7,473 nt of DNA from positions 1 through 7,473 of the forward strand of contig DATAAN010000237.1 of NCBI GenBank assembly GCA_036260105.1. The letters are read 5' to 3'. The notes under the pieces were generated by a model. It searched no databases. It saw only the letters and a list, made by a program, of their open reading frames with translations, and was not told the origin of the DNA. This stretch comes from JAJCYE01 sp036260105. Lineage in GTDB: Bacteria; Actinomycetota; CADDZG01; JAHWKV01. The position numbers were made by a program, and so were the translations under genes. Below, piece by piece: positions 1-5,793 of the stretch (its first letter is position 1; the number at the start of each line of letters is the position of its first letter).

Positions 1-189
1 CCCTCGGACACCGATGACCTTCGCCGCTGGAGGAACCGGCGCTCCGAGCCAGCGTTGGTCGGAGCGAGCAGCGAAGCGGCCGAGCCGGCAAGCGACCTGA
101 CACGTTGGAGGAGACGTACCCAGTAGGCCCAGCACACGAGCAACATGACCAATTCGGTTCAGTCGGCGAATACGAGGAGGTTGGACCCG
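1..189. other. Unresolved left edge, possible end of an upstream gene
   Basis: No gene can be assigned with confidence here. The first forward frame is open from the window edge to a TAG at 124-126 and would encode an Arg-rich tail ending in DLTRWRRRTQ, which could be the C-terminus of a gene starting outside the window. Other frames are open over much of the same stretch, and third-position G/C does not separate them clearly. I see no tRNA-like fold, repeat or promoter. Confidence 0.2.
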
Positions 190-339
190 ATGCAGGAGAT
201 AGTGACAGACCTGACCCACTGGCCGCCCCGCGCAGCGGCGGCACCCCCGGCCCCCGAGTCCGCCAAGCCCGCCTCCGTCAGCGAACCCGCGCAGCAGCCC
301 TCATCGTCCGGGTTGCGCTGGAGAAGCAAGGGCAGGTAG
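190..339 (+). CDS. Possible small Pro/Ala-rich protein (49 aa), uncertain
   Basis: This is a short open frame I do not recognise. ATG at 190 is preceded by a strong Shine-Dalgarno match, GAGGAGG (174-180), nine bases upstream. A start at ATG 145 in the same frame would give 64 residues but has a poorer ribosome site. The product has a short N-terminus (MQEIVTDLTHWPP), a Pro/Ala/Ser-rich middle and a basic end (LRWRSKGR). Third codon positions are rich in G/C. The stop lies about 20 bases before the rightward terminator at 360-392, as expected for the last gene of a transcript. Against it, composition is low in complexity, no domain is visible, and another frame is open across the same bases and through the terminator. 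The real content could also be an untranslated 3' region of a gene outside the window. Confidence 0.3.
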   Translation: MQEIVTDLTHWPPRAAAAPPAPESAKPASVSEPAQQPSSSGLRWRSKGR

Positions 340-359
340 AGCACCCGATCTCCCAGGCG

Positions 360-392
360 ACCGAGCCCCCTTCCCGGGGGTTCGGTTGTTTT
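360..392 (+). terminator. Rightward intrinsic terminator
   Basis: An 11-bp stem (ACCGAGCCCCC, 360-370, paired with GGGGGTTCGGT, 376-386, with one G-T wobble) encloses a TTCCC loop and is followed directly by TTGTTTT (386-392). This is a textbook Rho-independent terminator for transcription entering from the left. Read leftward, the hairpin is not followed by a T tract, so it would stop the convergent oxidoreductase transcript less well. Its T tract overlaps that gene's stop codon (391-393) by two bases. Confidence 0.85.
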
Positions 393-1347
393 ACTGCCCG
401 TCGCCGACCGTGAGTGCGATCTTGCCCCGGACTCCGCCCGCCTCCAGCCTTCTGTGCGCCTCGGACGCCTGCTCGAGCGGGAAGGTTTCGAAGACGGGGA
501 TACGCAGTGATCCTGCGTCCACCTTGGCTACCAGATCGGCCAGCTGAGCTCCGTACGGCCGAACGAAGACGTATCTGCCCTTGAGACCCCGGGCCAGGTC
601 CTCGTCGTTCAGCTCGGGGGGACCGAGGATGGATGCGATGCGCCCTCCGTCCCTGGTCACCGGCATGCTCGTGCGGATGGCGTCGGGTCCACCGCCTACG
701 TCCATCACGGCGTGCACCCCGTCCGGGGTGACGGCCTGAACCTGCCGGACGATATCTCCGGTACGGTCGATCGGCACCGCGCCCATCGACTCCAGGTGAC
801 CGGCGCTTGCCGGGCTGGCGGTCGCCAGAACGGTGGCACCCATGTCGACCAGCAGCTGCACCGCAAACGAACCGACTCCACCGGACCCGCCGTGGATCAG
901 CACCGACTCGCCCGAGATGACCTCCAGGGCGTAGATCGTCTGCAGCGCCGTCAGGGAGGCGAGCGGCAGGGCCGCGGCGCCGACGAGGTCCGCCGACCTC
1001 GGGGCCGGCGAGACCGACTCCTCGACCACCGCGACGTACTCGGCGTAACAGCCATGGCCGATGCAGAACTTCCTTGCGTAGGCGCAGACCCGGTCGCCCG
1101 GCCGGAACGCGGTGACCGCCGCCCCAACGGCCTCGACGACCCCGGAGACGTCCCACCCGAGGATCAGCGGGAACACATGCGGGTAGCGGGAGGTCATCCG
1201 GCCCTCACGAATCTTCCAGTCGGCCGGGTTGACCCCTGCAGCAGCGGCGCGAACCAGCACGATATCCGGCCCTACCAACGGGTCCGGCAGGTCCAGGAGC
1301 TGGATGTTTTCCGGTCCGCCGAACTCCGTGATCGCCGCAGCTTTCAT
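391..1347 (-). CDS. Zinc-independent NADPH:quinone oxidoreductase-like MDR enzyme
   Basis: A 318-residue medium-chain dehydrogenase/reductase of the quinone oxidoreductase type, expected to use NAD(P)H in the cytosol to reduce quinones or reactive carbonyl compounds. The N-terminal GroES-like domain (about 1-120) contains AAGVNPADWKIREG (about 37-50), then GWDVSGVVEAVG and PGDRV. The GWD takes the place of the GHE zinc site of alcohol dehydrogenases. A Rossmann fold follows with the nucleotide-binding GGSGGVG at 153-159, and the C-terminus ends in the family-typical GGVRGKIALTV. Length matches the family (about 300-330). I chose the ATG at 1347, not an upstream in-frame codon near 1404, because AAGGAG lies four bases before it and the family starts at MKAAAITEFGGPE. 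It is divergent from the exporter and shares its control region, suggesting a joint role in detoxification. The substrate cannot be read from sequence. Confidence 0.9.
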   Translation of the reverse strand: MKAAAITEFGGPENIQLLDLPDPLVGPDIVLVRAAAAGVNPADWKIREGRMTSRYPHVFPLILGWDVSGVVEAVGAAVTAFRPGDRVCAYARKFCIGHGCYAEYVAVVEESVSPAPRSADLVGAAALPLASLTALQTIYALEVISGESVLIHGGSGGVGSFAVQLLVDMGATVLATASPASAGHLESMGAVPIDRTGDIVRQVQAVTPDGVHAVMDVGGGPDAIRTSMPVTRDGGRIASILGPPELNDEDLARGLKGRYVFVRPYGAQLADLVAKVDAGSLRIPVFETFPLEQASEAHRRLEAGGVRGKIALTVGDGQ

Positions 1348-1375
1348 GTCGCTCCTTCTTGGGGTCCCTGGGCTG

Positions 1376-1404
1376 TATCTATCCGGCTCGCCGGTCGTTG
1401 ACAC
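1376..1404 (-). promoter_or_regulatory. Candidate promoter of the oxidoreductase gene
   Basis: On the minus strand, GTGTCA (1404-1399, four of six matches to TTGACA) lies 17 bases before TAGATA (1381-1376), giving a short leader ahead of the AAGGAG site and the ATG at 1347. The -35 element abuts the palindrome at 1406-1423, so a bound regulator could affect this promoter too. Assigned by inspection only. Confidence 0.4.
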
Positions 1405-1427
1405 CTGAACGAGCGCTCACTCACACT
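1398..1427 (+). promoter_or_regulatory. Candidate promoter of the DHA2 exporter
   Basis: A perfect -35 hexamer TTGACA occupies 1398-1403. The -10 element is weaker: TCACAC (1421-1426, 17-bp spacing) or CACACT (1422-1427, 18-bp spacing). Transcription would begin around 1433, some 20 bases before the ATG at 1456. The palindromic operator fills the spacer, so binding would block RNA polymerase directly. A poor -10 next to a consensus -35 is consistent with a promoter held at a low level. Confidence 0.5.
1406..1423. promoter_or_regulatory. TetR-type palindromic operator
   Basis: TGAACGAGCGCTCACTCA is an 18-bp inverted repeat of form TGA-NN-GAGCGCTC-NN-TCA, symmetric at 14 of 18 positions. Its size, even symmetry and placement between -35 and -10 of an efflux-pump promoter fit operators of TetR-family repressors, which often control DHA2 exporters. 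No TetR gene is present in the window, so the repressor would be encoded elsewhere. The symmetry is seen directly; the family assignment is inference. Confidence 0.6.
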
Positions 1428-1455
1428 AAGCCTCGCGACTAGCCTAGGGGGAGCA

Positions 1456-4089
1456 ATGGCCGACGAAGCGTCTGTGGCAGCGAGGGCGGGCGGCGACCCG
1501 GCCTCCTCGGGAAACGAGCACCCGGGCGCCACGGCCGGCGGCAAGCGCAAGTGGCTCGTGCTGGTAGCCATGGTCTTCGGGCTGTTCATGCCCATGCTGG
1601 ACAACCTGGTCGTCAACGTCGCCCTGCCCACCATGCAGCGTGAGCTCGATGCGAGGGTCACCGACCTTCAGTGGATCATCGACGCCTACACGCTGACCTT
1701 CGCCTCTTTCATGCTGGTCGGCGGCTCGCTCGGCGACCTTTTCGGCCGAAAGAAGTTCTTCTTGCTCGGCCTGCTGGTGTTCACCCTCGGTTCGCTGGCG
1801 TGCGGCCTGTCGGAGAGCACGGAGCAGCTCATCGGCTTCCGGGCGGTCCAGGGACTTGGAGCGGCGCTGCTCCTCCCGGGGTCCCTTTCGATCATCACCT
1901 CCACCTTCCACGGCAAGGAGCGGGGAACTGCCATCGGCATCTGGGCCGCCATGTCCGGCCTAGCGGTGGCGGTCGGACCGCTGGTCGGCGGCTACATCGT
2001 CGAGAACTACTCCTGGGAGACGATCTTTTTCATCAACCTGCCGGTGGGCATCCTGGGCTTCCTTTTGACGGCCATCGTCGTTCGGGATAGCCGGGACACC
2101 ACCCGGGCGCGCCGGATCGACCTGGCCGGCTTCCTGACCGGCACCGCAGGGCTTTTCTGCCTGGTCTACGCGCTCATCGAGGGAGGCGCCGAGGGGTGGA
2201 CCGACGACCGCATACTCGCAGCATTCGGGGCGGCCGCGGTGCTCCTGATTGTGTTCATCGTCATCGAGCTGAAGAGCAGGAACCCCATGCTGCCACTGCG
2301 GTTCTTCCGCAACCCCACCTTCGCCGCTTCCAACTTCGTCGCGGCAGCGGTGTTCTTTGCGCTCTTCGGGACGACCTTCTTCCTGGCGCTGTACCTCCAG
2401 AACGTGAGGGGCTTCTCGCCCCTGGAGACCGGGGTAAGGCTCATGCCGTTCACCGCCGCAATCCTTTTGATCTCCCCAATCGCCGGAAGGCTGTCCGACC
2501 GGCACGGCAGCCGGTGGCTCATGACCATCGGAACCCTGTACGCCGCCGGCGGCATGGCGCTGTTGCTGCGCATCCAGCCGGACTCCGCCTATGAGTCGAT
2601 CATCCTCCCTGCCTTCGTGGTTCTCGGTACCGGCATGGCGCTGACCATGGCGCCGATGACGGCCGCGGTCATGGCATCGGTCGAGCCACGCCACGCGGGC
2701 GTCGCCTCGGCCGCCACGAATACGACGCGCGAGCTGGGAGGCGTGCTCGGCATCGCCGTGCTCGGCGCCCTTGTTACCTCGGCGTTCAAGGACAACCTGC
2801 TCCAGTATCTGACCACCGTGGGGATGGGGCGGCAGTCTGCTCAGACGGTGGTCGAACGGGCCGCCGGCAACGCCGCAGCGGGGGGCGGCAGCCTGGAGGC
2901 CTTCCGCCGGCAGGTTCCCCCGGGCACGCCAGACTCGGTTCTGGCCCAGATCGCCGGCGGGGCGCGAGACGCCTTCGTCGACGCCATCCACTCCGGCCTG
3001 CTGGTAGGAGTCGGCTTCCTCCTCCTGGCCTCCCTGGTGGCGGCGACCTTCGTTCGCAGCCACGTCGGCCAGCACGCAGAGGAGCCTGAGGCCGGACGGG
3101 AGAAGCCGGAGCCTGCCCCGGCCCCGATTCCCGGTCAGGCGCAGATCGACGCCCGCACCGAGGAGGTTTTGAGGGATGCGCTGGAGCCCGCCGGTGATCG
3201 GGACCAGACCGCGGCAGGTGAAGAGGCCGAGGATGCCGTCGCTGTTCCGTCCCGGGACGAAGCGGAGCCGGCCGCAATCAACATCGCCGACGTAGGTGCG
3301 CCCGTGGTCACCCCTCCTTTCGCGGACACCGCAGCCGGAGACGCCGTTGGCGAGCCGGCTGAGGAGTCCGAGCCGGAGCAGCCGGCGCCTCCCAGAAGGA
3401 AGGGGCGCCGCAAGGTCGCCGACCTCGCTCCGGTGGCGGTTACCGACACCCACTACCATCCCGAGCAGCCGCCGGCGGGGAACGGCTGGACGCCCGAGGA
3501 GGAGACGGCGGGGGCCACCCTGGCCAGCGACTCCTACTATCACCTCCGCCAGCTCCTGGTGGACCTGCCCATCAAGGCCGGGACCGGCGACGTGGAGCAG
3601 AACATCCAGGAGGTCGCCCTGGCCACGCTGGACTACTACCGCTACGGCCTCTCGCAGCCCGGTGGAGACGCCCTGCCCGTCGGCGTGACGAACGGCGCCC
3701 AGTCGTCGATCCGGGAGGACATCGGGGTGCTGGCCGGTTACCTGGATCTCGAGAAGCGTTTTGGGAGGGTGAGCGAGTCCGTGGCGTCCGAGCAGGCGGC
3801 CGGCGCCATGATGGCCGCCCTGGCCTCGCGTGCGCTCGAGGGCCGAAGCTCCGGCAACGGCGAGTTCATCCGCGAGACGGTGAGAGCCTGCTTGAAGGGC
3901 ACGGCTGTTCGACGGGAATCCCAAGCTCCAGCGGTGACCGAACCCGACGGCAGCCCAACCGATACTTCGACTGCCGCGGCCGTACCGGCTCCCACCGGTA
4001 CTCCGGCGGATGGTCCCGCTCCCCAGTCGAACGAGCCGGTGCGGCTGGTCTACCGGCGCCGGCGGGGCGCTGCGAAACCGAAAGAATGA
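1456..4089 (+). CDS. DHA2 (EmrB/QacA-type) drug exporter with long C-terminal tail
   Basis: An 877-residue inner-membrane protein. Residues about 32-533 form a 14-TM major facilitator of the DHA2 drug:H+ antiporter family. Visible motifs are LDNLVVNVALPTM (48-60, helix 1), motif A GGSLGDLFGRKK (89-100), motif C VGPLVGGYI (173-181), a second motif-A-like GRLSDRHGSRW (344-354) and the TM13 motif NTTRELGGVLG (422-432). A large external loop (about 443-510) precedes the last helix, as in QacA. AGGGGGAG at 1446-1453 is the ribosome site. The oddity is the tail, residues 534-877: an acidic Ala/Pro/Glu linker, a basic patch RRKGRRK (647-653), an apparently helical segment (about 685-815, with YYHLRQLLVDLP and DYYRYGL), a second Pro/Thr-rich linker and a basic end RLVYRRRRGAAKPKE. 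Family members normally end near 500-530 residues. Efflux is confident; substrates and tail function are unknown. Confidence 0.92.
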   Translation: MADEASVAARAGGDPASSGNEHPGATAGGKRKWLVLVAMVFGLFMPMLDNLVVNVALPTMQRELDARVTDLQWIIDAYTLTFASFMLVGGSLGDLFGRKKFFLLGLLVFTLGSLACGLSESTEQLIGFRAVQGLGAALLLPGSLSIITSTFHGKERGTAIGIWAAMSGLAVAVGPLVGGYIVENYSWETIFFINLPVGILGFLLTAIVVRDSRDTTRARRIDLAGFLTGTAGLFCLVYALIEGGAEGWTDDRILAAFGAAAVLLIVFIVIELKSRNPMLPLRFFRNPTFAASNFVAAAVFFALFGTTFFLALYLQNVRGFSPLETGVRLMPFTAAILLISPIAGRLSDRHGSRWLMTIGTLYAAGGMALLLRIQPDSAYESIILPAFVVLGTGMALTMAPMTAAVMASVEPRHAGVASAATNTTRELGGVLGIAVLGALVTSAFKDNLLQYLTTVGMGRQSAQTVVERAAGNAAAGGGSLEAFRRQVPPGTPDSVLAQIAGGARDAFVDAIHSGLLVGVGFLLLASLVAATFVRSHVGQHAEEPEAGREKPEPAPAPIPGQAQIDARTEEVLRDALEPAGDRDQTAAGEEAEDAVAVPSRDEAEPAAINIADVGAPVVTPPFADTAAGDAVGEPAEESEPEQPAPPRRKGRRKVADLAPVAVTDTHYHPEQPPAGNGWTPEEETAGATLASDSYYHLRQLLVDLPIKAGTGDVEQNIQEVALATLDYYRYGLSQPGGDALPVGVTNGAQSSIREDIGVLAGYLDLEKRFGRVSESVASEQAAGAMMAALASRALEGRSSGNGEFIRETVRACLKGTAVRRESQAPAVTEPDGSPTDTSTAAAVPAPTGTPADGPAPQSNEPVRLVYRRRRGAAKPKE

Positions 4090-4109
4090 GCTTCGGCAGC
4101 CCAAACGCG

Positions 4110-4148
4110 TCCGGCCGTCTCGCCTCCTAGCCGGATCACTTCTTTGGC
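4110..4148 (+). terminator. Weak candidate terminator after the exporter
   Basis: TCCGGC (4110-4115) pairs perfectly with GCCGGA (4130-4135) across a 14-base loop, 20 bases after the exporter stop, and is followed by TCACTTCTTT. The stem is only 6 bp and the T tract is interrupted, so termination here is plausible but not convincing. Confidence 0.3.
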
Positions 4149-4201
4149 AGGTTTAACCCCAAGTTCACGAAATTCTCAGGCTGGATCGCTTTCCTTGAGA
4201 C

Positions 4202-4378
4202 ATGAATACGAAGCCATTGAAGGCAACTCCTGTCATCGGACTACCCCGGCGAACCCGCACTGCGGTGGCCGGTCGGACGTGTTCGCACCCCGACTGCAAC
4301 ACCATCCTGTCGGTGTACAACAAGTCGCAGTTCTGCTACACGCACACCAGACTGCGCCGCCCGAGAACGGCTCGCTAG
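4202..4378 (+). CDS. Small cysteine/histidine zinc-finger-like protein (58 aa)
   Basis: A short gene in what otherwise looks like an intergenic gap. It starts at ATG 4202, six bases after an in-frame TGA, and encodes 58 residues. A basic N-terminal arm (LPRRTRTAVAGR) leads into CSHPDC (27-32) and LSVYNKSQFCYTH (36-48), then a basic tail RLRRPRTAR. The spacing C27-x4-C32-x12-C45-x2-H48 would make one Zn2+ site. From memory, a C-x4-C...LSxYN...C-x2-H signature recurs in small or DNA-associated actinobacterial proteins, so I believe the frame is real. In the motif region nearly all third positions are G or C, which supports coding. No good Shine-Dalgarno site is visible, so translation may be leaderless or weak. 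Basic flanks suggest nucleic-acid contact, which is inference. It sits between the exporter and the YibE/F gene with no overlap. Confidence 0.6.
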   Translation: MNTKPLKATPVIGLPRRTRTAVAGRTCSHPDCNTILSVYNKSQFCYTHTRLRRPRTAR

Positions 4379-4450
4379 CAGGCTCCAAGCTCCTCCCCCC
4401 AAAACTGAACAGCAGTCCCACCGCTTGCTGCCACACCCTCATGTCTGCCC

Positions 4451-5653
4451 ATGCATAGCCACGGACACGGGCACGGCCACGGCGGCCACTTGGACGGCGT
4501 TCCGGTAAAGACCAGGCGCCTGTTGACCATGGTCACCGTGCCGCTGGTCGCGCTGACCCTAGTGGGATTCGCAGTTCTGTGGCCCACCAGCCGTCCGGAC
4601 ATCTCCCGAGCCATCGAGCTGCCGACCGACCTGTTCAACGGCATCGTCACCGCGATCGTCGCAGTTCCGTGCCCAGGACTCGAGGAGGAGGGCCCCAACT
4701 GCAACGTCGCTGAGGTCCGGCTGTCCGAGGGCCCCGACGAGGGGGAAACCGTGACGTTCGAAGTCGGCGACCCGAACGCGATCCGCACGATAGAGGAAGG
4801 CTCCCGCATAGTCGTCTCCCGCACGGAGACCGAGCCCGGGACTTTCGTCTACGACTTCGCCGACATCCAGCGCCACGGTCCGATGACGGTTCTGGCGCTT
4901 ATCTTCGCGGCGGTGGTCATTGCCTTGGGCAGGTTGCGCGGTGTTGCCGCACTCGTCGGCATCGGCGTCAGCCTGGCAATCCTGATCCAGTTCGTGCTGC
5001 CCGCCATCCTGGCGGGCGAGAATCCCCTCGCGGTCGCCATCGTAGGCTCGGCGGGGGTTATGTTCGTCGCCCTCTACATGTCGCATGGGGTCAACGTCCG
5101 CACGACCTCGGCCGTTCTGGGCACTCTGGCCAGCCTGGTCATTACGGCTTTGCTCGCCCTGATATTCGTCGAGGCGTCCCGGCTCACCGGGTTCGCATCG
5201 GAGGAGGCGACGTTCATCCGGGTCGCCAGCGCTACCATCAACCTGCAGGGCATCCTGCTCGGCGGCATCATCATCGGCTCCCTGGGTGTGCTCGACGATG
5301 TGACGGTTACCCAGGCCTCTGCCGTCTGGGAGCTGCACCTGGCGAATCCGGCGATGAGGTCGGCTGAGCTCTACCGAGCGGCCATCCGCATCGGCCGCGA
5401 TCACATAGCCTCGACCGTCAACACGCTGGTGCTGGCCTACGCCGGCGCTGCCCTTCCGCTGCTCATCCTGTTCACCATTGCCGAGTCCCGTCTTGGCGAC
5501 GTGCTGACGGGCGAGGTGGTGGCGGAGGAGGTGATCCGCACCCTCGTCGGCAGCATCGGCCTGGTCGCCTCCGTTCCCATCACTACCGGTCTGGCCGTCC
5601 TGGTGGTGGGTCAGCGCGGGTCGGACAAGGTGGCTCAAGCAACCGGTTCCTGA
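4451..5653 (+). CDS. YibE/F-family membrane protein with His-rich N-terminus
   Basis: A 400-residue multi-pass membrane protein of the YibE/F family (function undetermined; often suggested to be a transporter). The N-terminus MHSHGHGHGHGGH may bind metal and is followed by a membrane anchor (about 25-45). A domain of about 95 residues (46-143), expected outside the membrane, holds a Cys pair (C74, C84) ten residues apart that could form a disulfide. About seven further hydrophobic segments follow (roughly 144-160, 164-187, 192-210, 217-240, 264-284, 318-340, 363-386). The family-typical stretch GSLGVLDDVTVTQASAVWEL (276-295) and MSHGVNVRTT (210-219) support the assignment. Family proteins often start with such His runs, which favours ATG 4451 over ATG 4529. 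No Shine-Dalgarno match precedes it, which is unusual beside its neighbours. Family membership is firm; the transported substrate, if any, is unknown. Confidence 0.9.
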   Translation: MHSHGHGHGHGGHLDGVPVKTRRLLTMVTVPLVALTLVGFAVLWPTSRPDISRAIELPTDLFNGIVTAIVAVPCPGLEEEGPNCNVAEVRLSEGPDEGETVTFEVGDPNAIRTIEEGSRIVVSRTETEPGTFVYDFADIQRHGPMTVLALIFAAVVIALGRLRGVAALVGIGVSLAILIQFVLPAILAGENPLAVAIVGSAGVMFVALYMSHGVNVRTTSAVLGTLASLVITALLALIFVEASRLTGFASEEATFIRVASATINLQGILLGGIIIGSLGVLDDVTVTQASAVWELHLANPAMRSAELYRAAIRIGRDHIASTVNTLVLAYAGAALPLLILFTIAESRLGDVLTGEVVAEEVIRTLVGSIGLVASVPITTGLAVLVVGQRGSDKVAQATGS

Positions 5654-5690
5654 CCGGTCTTCAGGCCGTCCCGGCCAAGGCTGCTACTAG

Positions 5691-5723
5691 ATCTTGTGGC
5701 GAAGAAAGGGTGCCCCACAAGAT
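5691..5723. repeat. 9-bp perfect inverted repeat (hairpin) in the M23 gene leader
   Basis: ATCTTGTGG (5691-5699) is matched perfectly by CCACAAGAT (5715-5723) across 15 bases. As RNA this is a stable stem with a purine-rich loop. No T tract follows on either strand, so it is not a standard intrinsic terminator. It could be a non-canonical end for the YibE/F transcript, an operator, or a leader element if transcription of the M23 gene begins upstream. Confidence 0.6.
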
Positions 5724-5741
5724 GACAAAAGTGCCTCAAAG

Positions 5742-5757
5742 TTCACTGTGATTAACA
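5742..5757 (+). promoter_or_regulatory. Candidate MtrA-like response-regulator box
   Basis: TTCACTGTGATTAACA reads as two tandem half-sites, TTCACT and TTAACA, ten bases apart. It agrees at 12 of 16 positions with the Mycobacterium tuberculosis MtrA motif as I recall it (GTCACA-gcga-GTAACA). MtrA is known to control cell-wall hydrolases and resuscitation factors in actinobacteria, which fits the M23 hydrolase downstream. It lies 37-52 bases before the ATG, a usual activator position if the message is leaderless. An overlapping inverted repeat, GTG-ATTAA-CAC, is an alternative reading. Confidence 0.4.
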
Positions 5758-5781
5758 CGCGTAATCGCCCGACACGGGTGC

Positions 5782-5793
5782 TTAAATGGCAAA
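5782..5793 (+). promoter_or_regulatory. Candidate leaderless -10 element of the M23 gene
   Basis: TTAAAT (5782-5787, four of six matches to TATAAT) ends six bases before the ATG at 5794, so transcription may begin at or near the first codon. No Shine-Dalgarno sequence precedes the ATG and no good -35 is found at 17-18 bp (GCGTAA instead), which would suit an activator-dependent promoter. Confidence 0.35.

Noticed and set aside
105..413. A 102-codon forward frame from a TTG at 105
   Set aside because: It reads through the terminator hairpin and into the convergent oxidoreductase gene, has only a weak start codon, and shows no motif.
1960..4104. A 714-codon open frame on the minus strand opposite the exporter gene
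   Set aside because: It has no recognisable domain, its product is Gly/Arg/His-rich low complexity, and it exists only because third positions of the exporter codons avoid antisense stops in G/C-rich DNA.
4441..4458. A five-residue frame (MSAHA) overlapping the YibE/F start
   Set aside because: It is too short to distinguish from chance and has no ribosome site.
4559..5638. A 359-codon minus-strand open frame opposite the YibE/F gene
   Set aside because: The product is an Asp/Gln/Arg/Gly-rich string without hydrophobic core or motifs, whereas the forward frame gives a clear family member.
5654..5793. A c-di-AMP (ydaO-type) riboswitch, which often precedes cell-wall hydrolase genes in actinobacteria
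   Set aside because: I looked for the conserved riboswitch core and did not find it; the interval is short and holds only the simple hairpin and promoter-like elements.
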